Shown in pieces: positions 51,985-62,700 of a stretch of 64,000 nucleotides of DNA (position 1 is its first letter; every line of letters starts with the position of its first letter). Made by a program: the position numbers and the translations under genes. Under the pieces are notes generated by a model that was given only the letters and a program-made list of their open reading frames with translations, was not told the origin of the DNA and ran no database searches. The stretch is from Rhynchospora pubera (Eukaryota > Streptophyta > Magnoliopsida > Poales > Cyperaceae): assembly GCA_028095005.1 (NCBI GenBank), contig CM051460.1, forward strand, positions 153,879,461 to 153,943,460, given 5' to 3'.

Positions 51985-52511
51985 TAGTGGCGTAGTCAGA
52001 AATTTTTCAAATGGGGTTCAATAAATTCATAACATAAATATGAGAGAATTTGAATTATTTTTTTATCTAAAGACTAGGGAATTCAAGACTTTGACAGATT
52101 AGCAAATATGAAAACATCATTCTTTTTTCTCTGCCAGATGCGGCAAATACAAAAAAAAAGAGAAAAAAATAGAATACATGTTGTTATAAAATTGTGCTCT
52201 CGCTGAAAATGGAATGAAAATGGAAAATCGAAAGACAAGAAATTAGCTAACTTGTATTTTTTTTCTTATTCAATATCTTTCCATATTTTTAACAAATTGC
52301 TAATTGCATAAAAAAATAATATCATAAGACATATCCATATATTTTAATGGGGTTCAATGAATATAATTTTATATATTTATTGTGAGGTTCAAATTAGTGT
52401 GTCATAGAAAAGTTCATGCTATATGTATAATTTTTTATATACAAGGTAGCAAAAAATTTTATTTCAATGGGGTCAATTGACCCCCATTTATTGAATGTAT
52501 CTCCGCCCCTG
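51985..52511. mobile_element. non-autonomous hAT element, 527 bp
   Basis: The perfect 8-bp target duplication CATACATA (51977-51984 and 52512-52519) flanks ends TAGTGGCGTAGTCAG and ATCTCCGCCCCTG, which are imperfect inverted repeats. AATGGGGTTCAAT-like sequence occurs near both ends. No transposase frame. Confidence 0.85.
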
Positions 52512-53795
52512 CATACATATATGATGTATATTTTTAGCATTCAGGTTTTATTTAAGTACAAGTATATATCCGTACTGAAATAAACGTGTATTTGGCTTTG
52601 TTCTATCTGCTGCCATTATTGATACCGCTGAGGATTAGAACCATATTGACAGGCATTTGTTTAATTGTTTGCCTCTTTAATTAAACTTTGGACTTCACGC
52701 TGCAATTACTAATTTCTCTTTTTTTAAAATTGGTTTTCAAAACCAAAACAAAAATTTAAATTAAAAAATTCAAATCATTCAAATTTATATCTGAACGATC
52801 CTGTAGTTAGAAAATAGAAATTAGAGACAAATAAGTTGAACTGGCGATGGGTATTAATGACGTGGCCGGCATGTATGAAAATTTTGAGAGGATGACTTTC
52901 TTCATATATTGTAGATTTATTCTAGTATCCCCCCCCCCCAAAAAAAAAAGAAAAAAAAAGACAGTCAATATATCTATATTTTTTTTTGTGTAAACCTTCA
53001 AAGAGCAATATCATACATTTATCCTTGCTCTAAATATTATTGAAGGGTTATCAAAATTATAAGCTGAAAAATTTTAATTTGCATTTCGAATGACTGAAAA
53101 TTTTGGCTCAATAAATAAATACAGATATAACGCTATATTTTCCGTTAAAAAATAATAAAATGGTGCCCGAATGTTATCAATTTCATTGCACCTAAAATAC
53201 ATATATTTTTTGAGGGCCAGATGGCAATCATCACACCGACATTCTCATTTACACCTCCTAAAAAATAATCTATATGGTTATTTTAACTTAAAAATCAGTT
53301 CGTATCCATCATATATATCTCTAATCCATAACACGTCATGTTGGATTTGAACCATTCTGAATTCTGAAACAGCGTTCTAGAAGTCTAAACAATGCAACGT
53401 ATTATCATATTTAATTCGCCTCCCGGTGGCCGACATAGATGAGGTGGACCTGGTCCAGCCGAATTGCAACTGCTCCCTTCGTCACGTCTCATTCGCCTTT
53501 GCCACGTGTAATCCCACCTATGGATAAAGGTGCCTCGTTGCATACTTGCATGCATATGGAGACATGGAGTGACAATTTTGCCCATCTGCTGCTTATCCCT
53601 TCCGGTTTTTGTCCGCTAGTTCATGAGAAAAATTGCCTACATTGTCAAGAAAAATAATGAAAATGTACTTTTACCTGCATTTTATCTCCCTTTTTGGTAT
53701 GGTAAAACGGTAAATAAGCGTGAAGGGTTTCGGTATATTACAGCCCAACAATGAGATTCTGTAATAAATTTTTATTTCCTTCGAGGGTTTGTAAT

Positions 53796-54004
53796 CAGTG
53801 GCGGATCCAGTAAAAATATTTAGATGGGGTTGAGTGCTCTAATAAATCATTTGATTGAATTGTTTTTTTTCTTCAGTTCTTCAGCCCCACCTTTGAGTGC
53901 TCCAATGACAGAAAAAATTCGTTGAGGCTAAAGAGAAGCTCCAGAACTCGACGACGGTAGGTGGGGCTCTAGCCCCACCCGCCCCACCACTGGATCCGTC
54001 CCTG
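53796..54004. mobile_element. hAT MITE, 209 bp
   Basis: Ends CAGTGGCGGATCCAG and CTGGATCCGTCCCTG are inverted repeats. The 8-bp target duplication TTTGTAAT is perfect (53788-53795 and 54005-54012). It shares end style and a GGGGTT-type segment with the 527-bp element at 51985. Confidence 0.9.
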
Positions 54005-57000
54005 TTTGTAATGATAGGTTTTTCGTTATAAATAATCAAAACAAAACCTTCAAAAAAATAAAATAAAAGGAAAGCTAATCAAAACTTGAAGTGCGTTAAG
54101 ATCGTGAAAAATGCGCTAGCTATGAATATTCTATTTGATTTCTCTTTGCTTCTTTTTGCCTAGGAAATTATATGTTTTTTTTTAGCTAGTCAATTAGTGA
54201 GTGTTGTAACTTGTTATCAACCAAAAAAAAAAAAAAGGAATAGTGTATTTTGTTGATCCCTACGCATATCAATGTTTAAGGAAATTGGTCAAGTACGTAG
54301 ATAAATCGGTTTACAGGAATTTTGCTGATTAATCTTACTATGGTATTCTGCATCGTGCTTTTAATTGGTTCGTTGCTCTTGGCTACACTTACATAAACAA
54401 AAATCCACATCAGTTGCATCTCTCTACATTGTTCCACAGGCTACTGAATTGTTCTATATTATTTCTTCAAATTATAATTAACTGCTGCACATAACTCTCG
54501 GAGAAAAATGGTCCCATAAGTAAGTAACATTTTCATATCGGTTCCGTCCGTGAGACTGTGAGAGTCGAATTAATTGACGGCCAGACCTAGTGAGAGAGAA
54601 CGGTCACACCGTTGGATTTATTGAAGGCAAAATTGGTCGCTGTGACTTGGATTTTTTCACATCAAAATCTCCGTCTCCAATTTTACTGGTTGCATCAACA
54701 AAGGTACCCACAAAAAAAAAATAATAATAATTCAATTATTATTGGAGTTGTCTCTGGGCTTCACTTAAATTAAAAATTATGAGTTTTAGTTTTATAGAAG
54801 ATTCAATTTGTATATTTATCATAGTTTCAACATAAATAATTTATTTTGTACAATGTTAAAATATTTGTAATTATAAATAATAATATGATTAATCTTTATG
54901 TACGTAAACACAATAGAATTACAGATTTTAAAAGTTCTGCCATACCTTATACATATCAAACATATTTTTTTACACAAGGACAAAAAAGAAAACATAGTAT
55001 AAAATTATTTACGTGTTATAAATTTATCACTTCTAATTACAAACTTATAGTTATATATATGGTTCTAAAATCTAGCCATCTCCTAGAAAATTATTACGCG
55101 GAATCATTAATTTTAGCAGGTAATTTTAAAATTTTTGTTAAACATTTTAAATTAGTCACGCTCGAGTGTACAATTAGACAAGACATGAAACACTCCATGC
55201 CATGGTACACGTAAGCTGATCACTCCCTGTCTCCCCCGGTTGATAGCTCTTAGTGTGTGCGCTACTGAGCTAGATCCTATCCTCTAGTTCTTCTCTCATC
55301 TATTAATTATTTCCCTATTTACTAGCGGCTTGGCCACCTCCTGTGACCTATATTCTCGCTTTTACTCCCCAACTATTTATTATTTACTCAAGTTAAATAA
55401 ATAGTTTGTCAGAAACATTGGTGTGTTTATGTTTTCCATGCCTCAATTTGTATTTTCACTTGTGACACGATTCAATTTTTTTATTGAATCATTTTGTGTC
55501 GAATTTGAATCGTCAATTTAGATGGAGCAATTGCGAATTTTCTTAACTGTCAGTTCGTTTTTATCTGTATATTTTACCAGCGAGATGTAAGGTCATTATG
55601 AATCATTTGATCTTAAATAAACAATCGATGTCTTTCTTAATAGTTCGAGTCAAAAGTGACCAGTTTAATGAAAGCAAGCTCAGATAATCACTGTCCACTA
55701 ATTTTTAAATCAGCGTTTAATATCTTCATTCTTTTCGGGATTTTATAAATTTAAGTTCTAACATTGAACCAAAGAAAATGCATTAAAAATAAATATATAT
55801 CAACATTTACATTAATAAAATACATTAAAACTTATTTAAAAATTGAAAACAGTTTTCTTTCAATTAATAAAATACATCAAACACAAAGATTTTCAGTTAT
55901 AAACTTATAATATATTAAAATTTATTTCAATATATTAAAAATAAATATTTTTCAAGCGTATATGAGGTATAGCTGATATTGGTCTTTGAAAAATCAATAT
56001 TACGGTATTAGTTTTTTCAAAGAACGATATTAGCTAATGTTGGTTTTTCAAAGAACAATATTGGTATCGAACTTTGAAAGTCCGATTATGAACCTATTGT
56101 TAAAATTTTGATTATTTTAGCAATATTTCTTAAATTTAATAATATATTTTTATTTTTTTCGGATCGTTAATATTCTTGTTTATTGAAAGATTGCCCAACG
56201 GCCTTTGACCAAAAAAAAAAAAAAAAAAAAAACAAACAAACAAGAAGCTCTCCAATGCCCCAGTCTCTACCCTCCCACCAAGAAATAATTGTGTTATGCA
56301 GAGCATAATATTAAATTGCTTTAAATTTGCCAACAATTCCGAATAAGTAATTTACGTTAAAACAAAAAGAGCAAAATGAAAGTATGACACAAAGTTGCTA
56401 AAATCTTTTTCTTTATGAGAGCTAAAATCAAATTTGAGTTTTAAGTACGACAAAAAAAAGGCGAGGCACGTTTTTATCTTTTAACCGTGGTCACCGGTAC
56501 AGACTATAAATGGGTAATAGTTAAACCAATAATACGCAAGGAGCAGGGCTTTTTCGTTGGAACCTTTTTGTCAGCAGCAGTGAGGCACAGTAAAATGAAA
56601 AATGGCAACGAGAGTTAAACCAGCAGGGTATTGCCGTATTGGTAAGAATAATGCATCCGCTGACAATTTTGATGTGCAAGTTTAATGGATTGCATTAAGA
56701 TAGGGTTCTGTAGCAAATACTGTAGCACAAACAAAAAAAAACGTTGTGGTGGTTCTAAGAAAATTTTCCAGTTCCATTCTTCGGAGGTAGTTCTTATCTT
56801 AATTAGGCCGTAAACCTTAATCACTCACACTACTAACTTGTTAAAGTTGATTTTTATTTTCTTTGATGTAGTTAAAAGTAAAATTCAAACCTTTATTCCT
56901 GAAAGATGACTTTATGCATTCACCACTGTGCTTCAATGACAAACCGTTTGTTTGTTTATTTTATAATTTTTTTTTATGAACGTTTATTTATAATTGATGA

Positions 57001-57235
57001 ATCGCAGCCGAAGCTCTGGCCAAAACGAGATTTCTGCCGCGTCTCTTTGAACACAATAGGAATTTACAATGATTATCAACCAACTTTACAGTTCTATAAC
57101 ATGGATTGTCTTAAGCATTACGGTCGGCGTGGAAATTCTCTATAGTTTTATAATTAATCCAATTTAATATATTATATATTAGATATTTTTTTTTGAGGGA
57201 CGGATCGACAAATTTTATTAATATATTATATATGA

Positions 57236-57844
57236 GAAGGGTTCTAGTGTCCGCAATTTAAATGTCCCAAAATTCACTTTTTAGGTGCTATTTCATAATA
57301 TAAAATTTAAACTAAGAATTTAAATCATTGATCCTATTTGATATAACGAGCGATGCATTTCCATTTAAGTTTTGTAAATTTTGAAATTTATTTGATACTT
57401 GATCAAGAGGTTAAAATATGAGGGAGAGTATCCTTTGCCATCCTTTTAAGGTTGACACAGTGTCCACTTTTGATCCGGATCATTCGATCTAATCTCGGCG
57501 ATTAAAATTTTCCGAACCTATCAATCTGATATTATGCACGAGACTTCCATTAATTGTTGAGATTAGATCTAACGGTCCAGATCAAAGATGGACACTCTGT
57601 CAACCTTAAAAATATGAACATATTAGAATTAATCTATCATATTTAACTAGATTCGTTCAATATTCAATTTCTTGATCGAGTATCAAACAAACTTCAAAAT
57701 ATATAAAACTTATGTGAAATCAAATCGCTAATTAAATTAAAGGTTTAGATTCGATATTTAAATTTTATGTTTGAAAAAAATAATAAAAATTTAGATTTGG
57801 GGATATTGGAGGCACTAAAAATATGTGAGCATTGAAACCTCCCC
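57236..57844. mobile_element. foldback element (diverged relative of 42896-43327), interrupted
   Basis: The halves 57236-57412 and 57618-57844 pair as inverted copies (for example TATTTGATACTTGATCAAGA against TCTTGATCGAGTATCAAA shifted by changes). The order of segments matches the 432-bp element at 42896. Its centre was split by another MITE (57422-57608). I could not identify a target duplication for the outer element, so its edges are approximate. Confidence 0.65.
57422..57608. mobile_element. nested Mutator-type MITE, 187 bp
   Basis: A perfect 9-bp duplication AAAATATGA (57413-57421 and 57609-57617) flanks the element. It shares TCCTTTTAAGGTTG, TTTTGATCCGGATC and GAGATTAGATCTAACGG-type segments with the MITE at 29781-29992. 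It sits inside the foldback element at 57236-57844, so it is the later arrival. Confidence 0.85.
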
Positions 57845-57925
57845 GAAATTAATTAATATAAAAATTTGGACCCAAAAAATTTTAATATACAGAATTATTT
57901 TATTTTTTTTTTAATAAGAAGAAAG

Positions 57926-58123
57926 TTCGAACGCGTTTCAGAAGCGAGTATTTGAATTCCCCTCCGTACGCGTTTATAAAACGCGCTCCAACCCTCCCAA
58001 CGCGTTTTATAAACGCGTACGAAGGAGAGAGGCTGTCCACTTTCCTCTCGTTTGTCAGAGCTTCGTACGCGTTTATAAAACGCGTTGAAAGCCCTGGAGC
58101 GCACTTTATAAACGCGTTCGAAG
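57926..58123. repeat. CpG-rich paired hairpins, ACGCGTTTATAAAACGCG units
   Basis: Two stem-loops of the same geometry follow each other about 99 bp apart. Stem 57965-57985 pairs perfectly with 58001-58021 (21 bp, 15-nt loop). Stem 58061-58084 pairs with 58100-58123 (24 bp, three mismatches, 15-nt loop). A fifth partial unit lies at 57926-57949. Each unit is itself near-palindromic around GTTTATAAA and dense in CpG within AT-rich flanks. It lies just upstream of the zinc-finger gene. Confidence 0.93.
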
Positions 58124-58235
58124 GTGTATTATTTAATTTTTAGAAAAAAAAGTACAAGCATGCTCTGATAAAGACTGCAAAAAGACATGACAAGATTTGA
58201 TTTTACAATGTCATCTTTGAACTGCTGAAATTATT

Positions 58236-58242
58236 TATAAAA
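58236..58242 (+). promoter_or_regulatory. TATA box of the zinc-finger gene
   Basis: TATAAAA lies 73 bp before the ATG at 58309, after the hairpin block, in a position suited to drive the gene. Confidence 0.6.
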
Positions 58243-58308
58243 GCAGTCATTGTTGAATTAGAATGCACAAACACCCACTACCTCCTTCTTGTTAAAACCT
58301 TCAGTACA

Positions 58309-59259
58309 ATGGACAAAGGAAATAGCTCTAACTCAAATAATGATGTTCCAAACTATCGAAGAGCAACCCGCATTGAGTATTGGCCAACTTTCTACCATTA
58401 CCCTGCCAATAGAAATCAACCAGAAAACGGAGAATACGAGGCAATTTGTCGCTCTTGTTATCGCATTTTGAAATACAACATCCATGAAGACACGACTGAA
58501 GAGGGAGACGTGCTCGAGTTAAAAATACACTACCAATGGCACATTAATGGTGGGCCGGAAAGAGAACAGAAGGAGTACCAGGAGCGGCGATGGCGGGAAC
58601 ACGAAAAGAATCTGAACCGACAAAGGCGATATGACTGGTACAAAAAATATTACACAGAACCTCAACCCATCCCCCAACAACAACCGAAACCCTACCTCTC
58701 GTCTGAACCAACTCACTGGACTGTTTACGAGAAAATATACAACTTTAATGGAGACCACACAGTGACCTGTACAAGGTGTGCTCAAGTTTTCAATTACAAA
58801 GAAAACATATTGCGTGACCACTACCATGAGCACAAACGTCACGACGAGAATGAACAAAGAGCTCGGGACATAGAGACGCAGAGGATTATTAAAGAAAGAA
58901 ATGAAGAAATGGATCGTAAACAAAAAATTAGGGAAGAAGAGGCAAGGAAAAAAAGGCTCAAAAAATCAGAGCAAAAATTGAGAGAAATGAATAAGAGGGA
59001 TGAACTTCGACAAATTGCGGCAAGCCGAATGGCAGAGATAGAAAAAGAAGAAACCGAAGCGGCTTTTTGGAACGAAGCCGCTCAATTCGTTGACAACAGT
59101 GTTCCGAGTAATCAACAAGAAGATGATGCTGCTTTTTGGAACGAAGTCGCTCAGTTCGCTGACAACACTGGTGCGAGTAATCAACAACAACCGAATGATG
59201 AAGATGAGCAACCATGGTGGGATGAAATTCTACAACATGTAGATAGTCAAAATCTCTAA
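58309..59259 (+). CDS. uncharacterised protein with two BED-like zinc fingers and acidic Trp repeats
   Basis: A single intact frame of 316 codons. I recognise no named family. Two related modules are visible. In module 1, E-Y-W-P-T-F-Y precedes C47-x2-C50 and H74-x3-H78. In module 2, T-H-W-T-V-Y-E precedes C154-x2-C157 and H171-x3-H175. An aromatic pair ahead of C-x2-C and a late H-x3-H is the plan of BED fingers, DNA-binding units found in hAT transposases and domesticated proteins. Residues about 176-250 are Lys/Arg/Glu-rich and probably helical or coiled coil. The C-terminal third has repeats of A-A-F-W-N-E-x-A-Q-F and a related PWWDEILQH in an acidic setting, like an activation or docking region. 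No transposase catalytic domain is present. It converges on the PMD gene. Nuclear DNA binding is inferred. Confidence 0.75.
   Translation: MDKGNSSNSNNDVPNYRRATRIEYWPTFYHYPANRNQPENGEYEAICRSCYRILKYNIHEDTTEEGDVLELKIHYQWHINGGPEREQKEYQERRWREHEKNLNRQRRYDWYKKYYTEPQPIPQQQPKPYLSSEPTHWTVYEKIYNFNGDHTVTCTRCAQVFNYKENILRDHYHEHKRHDENEQRARDIETQRIIKERNEEMDRKQKIREEEARKKRLKKSEQKLREMNKRDELRQIAASRMAEIEKEETEAAFWNEAAQFVDNSVPSNQQEDDAAFWNEVAQFADNTGASNQQQPNDEDEQPWWDEILQHVDSQNL
59059..59204 (+). repeat. internal tandem repeat in the zinc-finger gene
   Basis: Two ~70-75 bp units each contain GCTTTTTGGAACGAAG, CGCTCA, TTCG and GAGTAATCAACAA. They encode the AAFWNE repeats. A shorter third relative follows as PWWDEI. Confidence 0.85.
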
Positions 59260-59747
59260 ATATTTATATCATTGTAATATTTATGTGTTTTATTATTATG
59301 GTTGTTAATGTAATTTAGTTGGAATTGTTAATACAATGTTTTATTTTTATGGTTGTCTTTTATTTCCTCTATTTTTTGTAGTGCTTTGCACTAAAAGTTG
59401 TGGTTTTAATGTGTTGACGTTTAATGGATAAAAGTTGTTGTTTGGAGTATTTCATTTATTGGCGTTTCAATACATAAACGTTTATGTTTCAAGTAGTGCT
59501 TTGCACTCCGAATTTTCAAGTCATAATAATACACAAGTCAATCATCACAAGTCATAATAAGCAATCCAATAAATACACAAGTCAATCACAAGTCATAAAC
59601 GAAAAATAGTCAATCAACATCAGTAATACACAAGTCAATCACAAGTCCATAAACGAAAAATAAACGATCCGTCCATCATCAGTAATACACAAGTCCATAA
59701 AAAAAAGAACTGTCATCATCAGCAATAAAATCAGTCCATCATCATAA
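59260..59747. repeat. short repeats between the convergent zinc-finger and PMD genes
   Basis: TAGTGCTTTGCACT occurs twice (near 59379 and 59492) and is near-palindromic. From about 59515 to 59705, AATACACAAGTCAATCACAA and ATAAACGAAAAATA recur in direct order. The stretch is the shared 3' flank of the two genes. Confidence 0.75.
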
Positions 59748-62700
59748 CTAACGCCGCCGCCTCCTCCTAGGTCCCGAAGGTGAAAATCTGTCAATCACCT
59801 TCACCGCACGCCTATCTCGTCCAGCCGGGGCAGTAACTGTTAGAAAGTGTGCTAATTTTCATTTTTATGCTAATTACCAATTAATTAACCAAGCAAACAT
59901 AGCACACACAAGATCTAGTACATAAGCTATTCAAACACACGAGAAAAAAGGGGAAATCGATACCTCCCGCGAAATCGTATTCGCGGGGCTCGACCAAGGC
60001 ATGGGAATCGATGGCGTGCCTTCTCCACCGTCTCCACCACGTCTCGTAACCGCCCTCGAGTCCACCAAGGAGGATTAATCACGTTCTACAAGGTACGTGC
60101 TAGCATACCCAAAGAACAAGCCTAATCCCTATGGTTTTCTCTCTTGCATCAATCAACAACCTTGATTTAGTGGAGAGAAAATAGCTCAACACATGAGCAA
60201 AAAAGAGGGAGAGAAGAGGAAGGTGGCGGCCTAGAATGGGAGGAAGAGAGGAGAGAGAAAAGTCTAGGTGGAGGCTCTCATAAGTGGTCCTTATATAGAG
60301 CACAAAACCTAATTGACCTCTTGCATAATTACAACTATGCCATCCAACCTACCACCATAAATGGCTGCCACGAAATGGGCCTTTATGGGCCATTAAACCC
60401 CTTCATTTGGACCATTAATTCATATAATTAAGGTCCCTCAACTTTGCTCTTTAATTGGGCTATATATTTGCTATTTAAATAACGGCCCAATTAATCAATA
60501 TAACCATTTATATTGATAAGTGTTGAACTAAATTAATTATTAACTCATTAATAATTATTTTAGGATTAGTTAATGCATTAATTTATTTCTATATGATCCA
60601 TTGACTTAATTAATTATAACGGTTCGCAACGGTATATAATTAATTAATCAATCTTATCATATTTCCACAGAACCTACTGCTGTGAATAAATAAATAATGC
60701 ACTGTGTGATTAATGTCCTATTTGTGTGACCCTTTGAGGATTTATGCTATGTTGGCCATGGAATTAAATCGTTATTTAATTCCAATAATCATAAGCGGTA
60801 TCTAGCAACACGTTATGACTCCCAATTCGCATAAATAGTGTACTGCTACAATATTTCAATCCTGCATAAGAGAATAAATATGTTTCTCTATTTTGATTCT
60901 TATGTCGCACGATATCATCGTATAATCCAAGATAGGAATGTGTCATTCTTGCAGATTATACGTTTCTTGATCTAGAGATAATTGTATAAAGTTGCATGCA
61001 AACAATCTATCTCCATCAAGGGGCCCAAACAGATATCGTCACTCACTAAGTGAATTAATGAAGGACATACGGTTTTCTTGATGATTAACTTTTCCCCGCA
61101 CAATTCAAGAGAACATAAATAAAGTCCGTATAGCAGCCCTTATCGGGAATCAACGGTAGACAGTATTTATTGAACCTATCCTCATGTGGAAAAGATAAAC
61201 ATCTCAAACTTAGAACCAAAATCACAACGAAATAAACAATGACACATAACACAATCCATATGTTTATTTCGATGGGTCAAGTCCTGTGCTATGTTCCATA
61301 ACATACACATATGCAACTAAGTTGGTAACTCTTTACCTATGATTAGTAGAACTTAATCATCACTTAACTTGCATACTAATCTTTTATGATAATTAATGTT
61401 CCTTGTTAATTATCAAGATTATGGACCGTTTAGATTTATTATTGTCATTCTAAAGAATGATCAACAGAGATCTACAATTCAGATCCTCAACCTGAATGAT
61501 CTGTCAATAATAAACCTAGGAACAGATGATAAAATCTCATCCAAAACATAAACTAATAATTAAGTCATTAAATTATTGACTTCTAGGACATAACTCTAAC
61601 AGTAACGTCTCCTGAGTCAGTGGACTCTGTATCCCCATCGTCCTCCTCCTGGAGGTCCTCCTGCTGGTCCTGCTGAGCCTCCTGCTGTATGGGCCCAAAC
61701 TCAACAGGCTGCCCAGCATCCTGAGGAGTCGCTATAGAGACATAATCACCCTCCTCATCTCCGGCCGTCCGCAGTAAAGTGCTGAACGAGTCTGTACCTC
61801 CCATACTACCCAACGGAGTGCCAAATGATGGAATAAAAGAAGGCGTAGGCACTGACGGAACAATAAATGGAGGAACAGTAAATGCAGGAAAAGAGGAAGG
61901 CATACCAAATGGTGCAAAGGAGTACGGTGGAGGATCCTGAGGCTGGAAAATGCCAGTGGGATCCTGAGAAATGCCAGCAAACTGCGAGGTCGATGCTGAT
62001 GCACTATGCATGGATGGAGTAGGACCTGAGGCTGGAAACTGAGTAGGAAAGAACGTGCGTGGTCCTAAAATGTCATCTAATCGTCCGGTATTCAGTCGAC
62101 CATGCTATAATATTAAAAAAAAATAATGTCAATATAAATAAATTAGTATCTAAAATTGAAACTTGCATATGAACGAATACTAACCGCATGCATCAGATCC
62201 TCCGCCTGAAGGTCTGTGGGTACAGTCGGACGTGCAGAAGAAGACTCGTCCCCAGAATCTGGTATGTCCTCAATATTTGTTGGAAGTCCTCGCTGCTCCA
62301 ACAAATCCTCCAACCTGTAATTTTTAAATTATTGAATTTAAAATGCAAAAAACGCAATCAAAAAATTAAATTATTTAAAATTACCTCAGAGGGATGGAAG
62401 CATCATGCAACTGCGAACGACAGTTGGCGAGAATTGCCTTTCCCACCCTTCTGCACCCCTTCTTCACAACCAGTCCCATTGCATGAAGTGCATTCTTCAG
62501 CGCAGAGTTGCCCTGCAATTTACGAGAATAATGACATATTGCACAATTCCATTTACCAATCATACATTCCATATTTTAAAAATTAAAATGTACCGCATTG
62601 CGAAGTCTGGACCCCATGTTTGTGTACTGCCTCTGAGCAAGAGGCAGCTGCTGAGTGCGCTGGAGACGTGCCTCGGCATCCTCTCGTGGCGTGGGTCTCT

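Larger units (their letters stand above)
49436..57235. other. GRF upstream region and gene-poor stretch
   Basis: No gene recognised in almost 8 kb. It holds the GRF promoter region, a possible SINE near 50700, a GT-rich microsatellite near 51208-51265, hAT elements at 51985-52511 and 53796-54004, and a CACGTG-containing segment (CCACGTGT near 53500). Runs of C and A occur near 52929-52960 and A runs near 56210-56231. Confidence 0.5.

Noticed and set aside
54846..55214. 122-codon plus-strand frame
   Set aside because: Very AT-rich, Asn/Ile/Lys/Tyr-heavy translation without any motif; likely chance.
56620..56700. tRNA-like stretch (TATTGGTAAGAATAATGCAT)
   Set aside because: No box B and no cloverleaf could be drawn.
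57926..58123. CRISPR-like array reading of the ACGCG repeats
   Set aside because: The units alternate in orientation and form hairpins, and the window is a plant nuclear genome; CRISPR is not plausible.
58519..58923. 134-codon hydrophobic minus-strand frame under the zinc-finger gene
   Set aside because: Its hydrophobic character comes from reading the antisense of a Lys/Glu-rich stretch; the plus-strand gene is longer and has finger motifs and a TATA box.
59838..61601. Complete short retrotransposon rather than solo LTR
   Set aside because: There is only one LTR-like unit between the GTAAC duplications, with no repeated ends, primer site or coding region.
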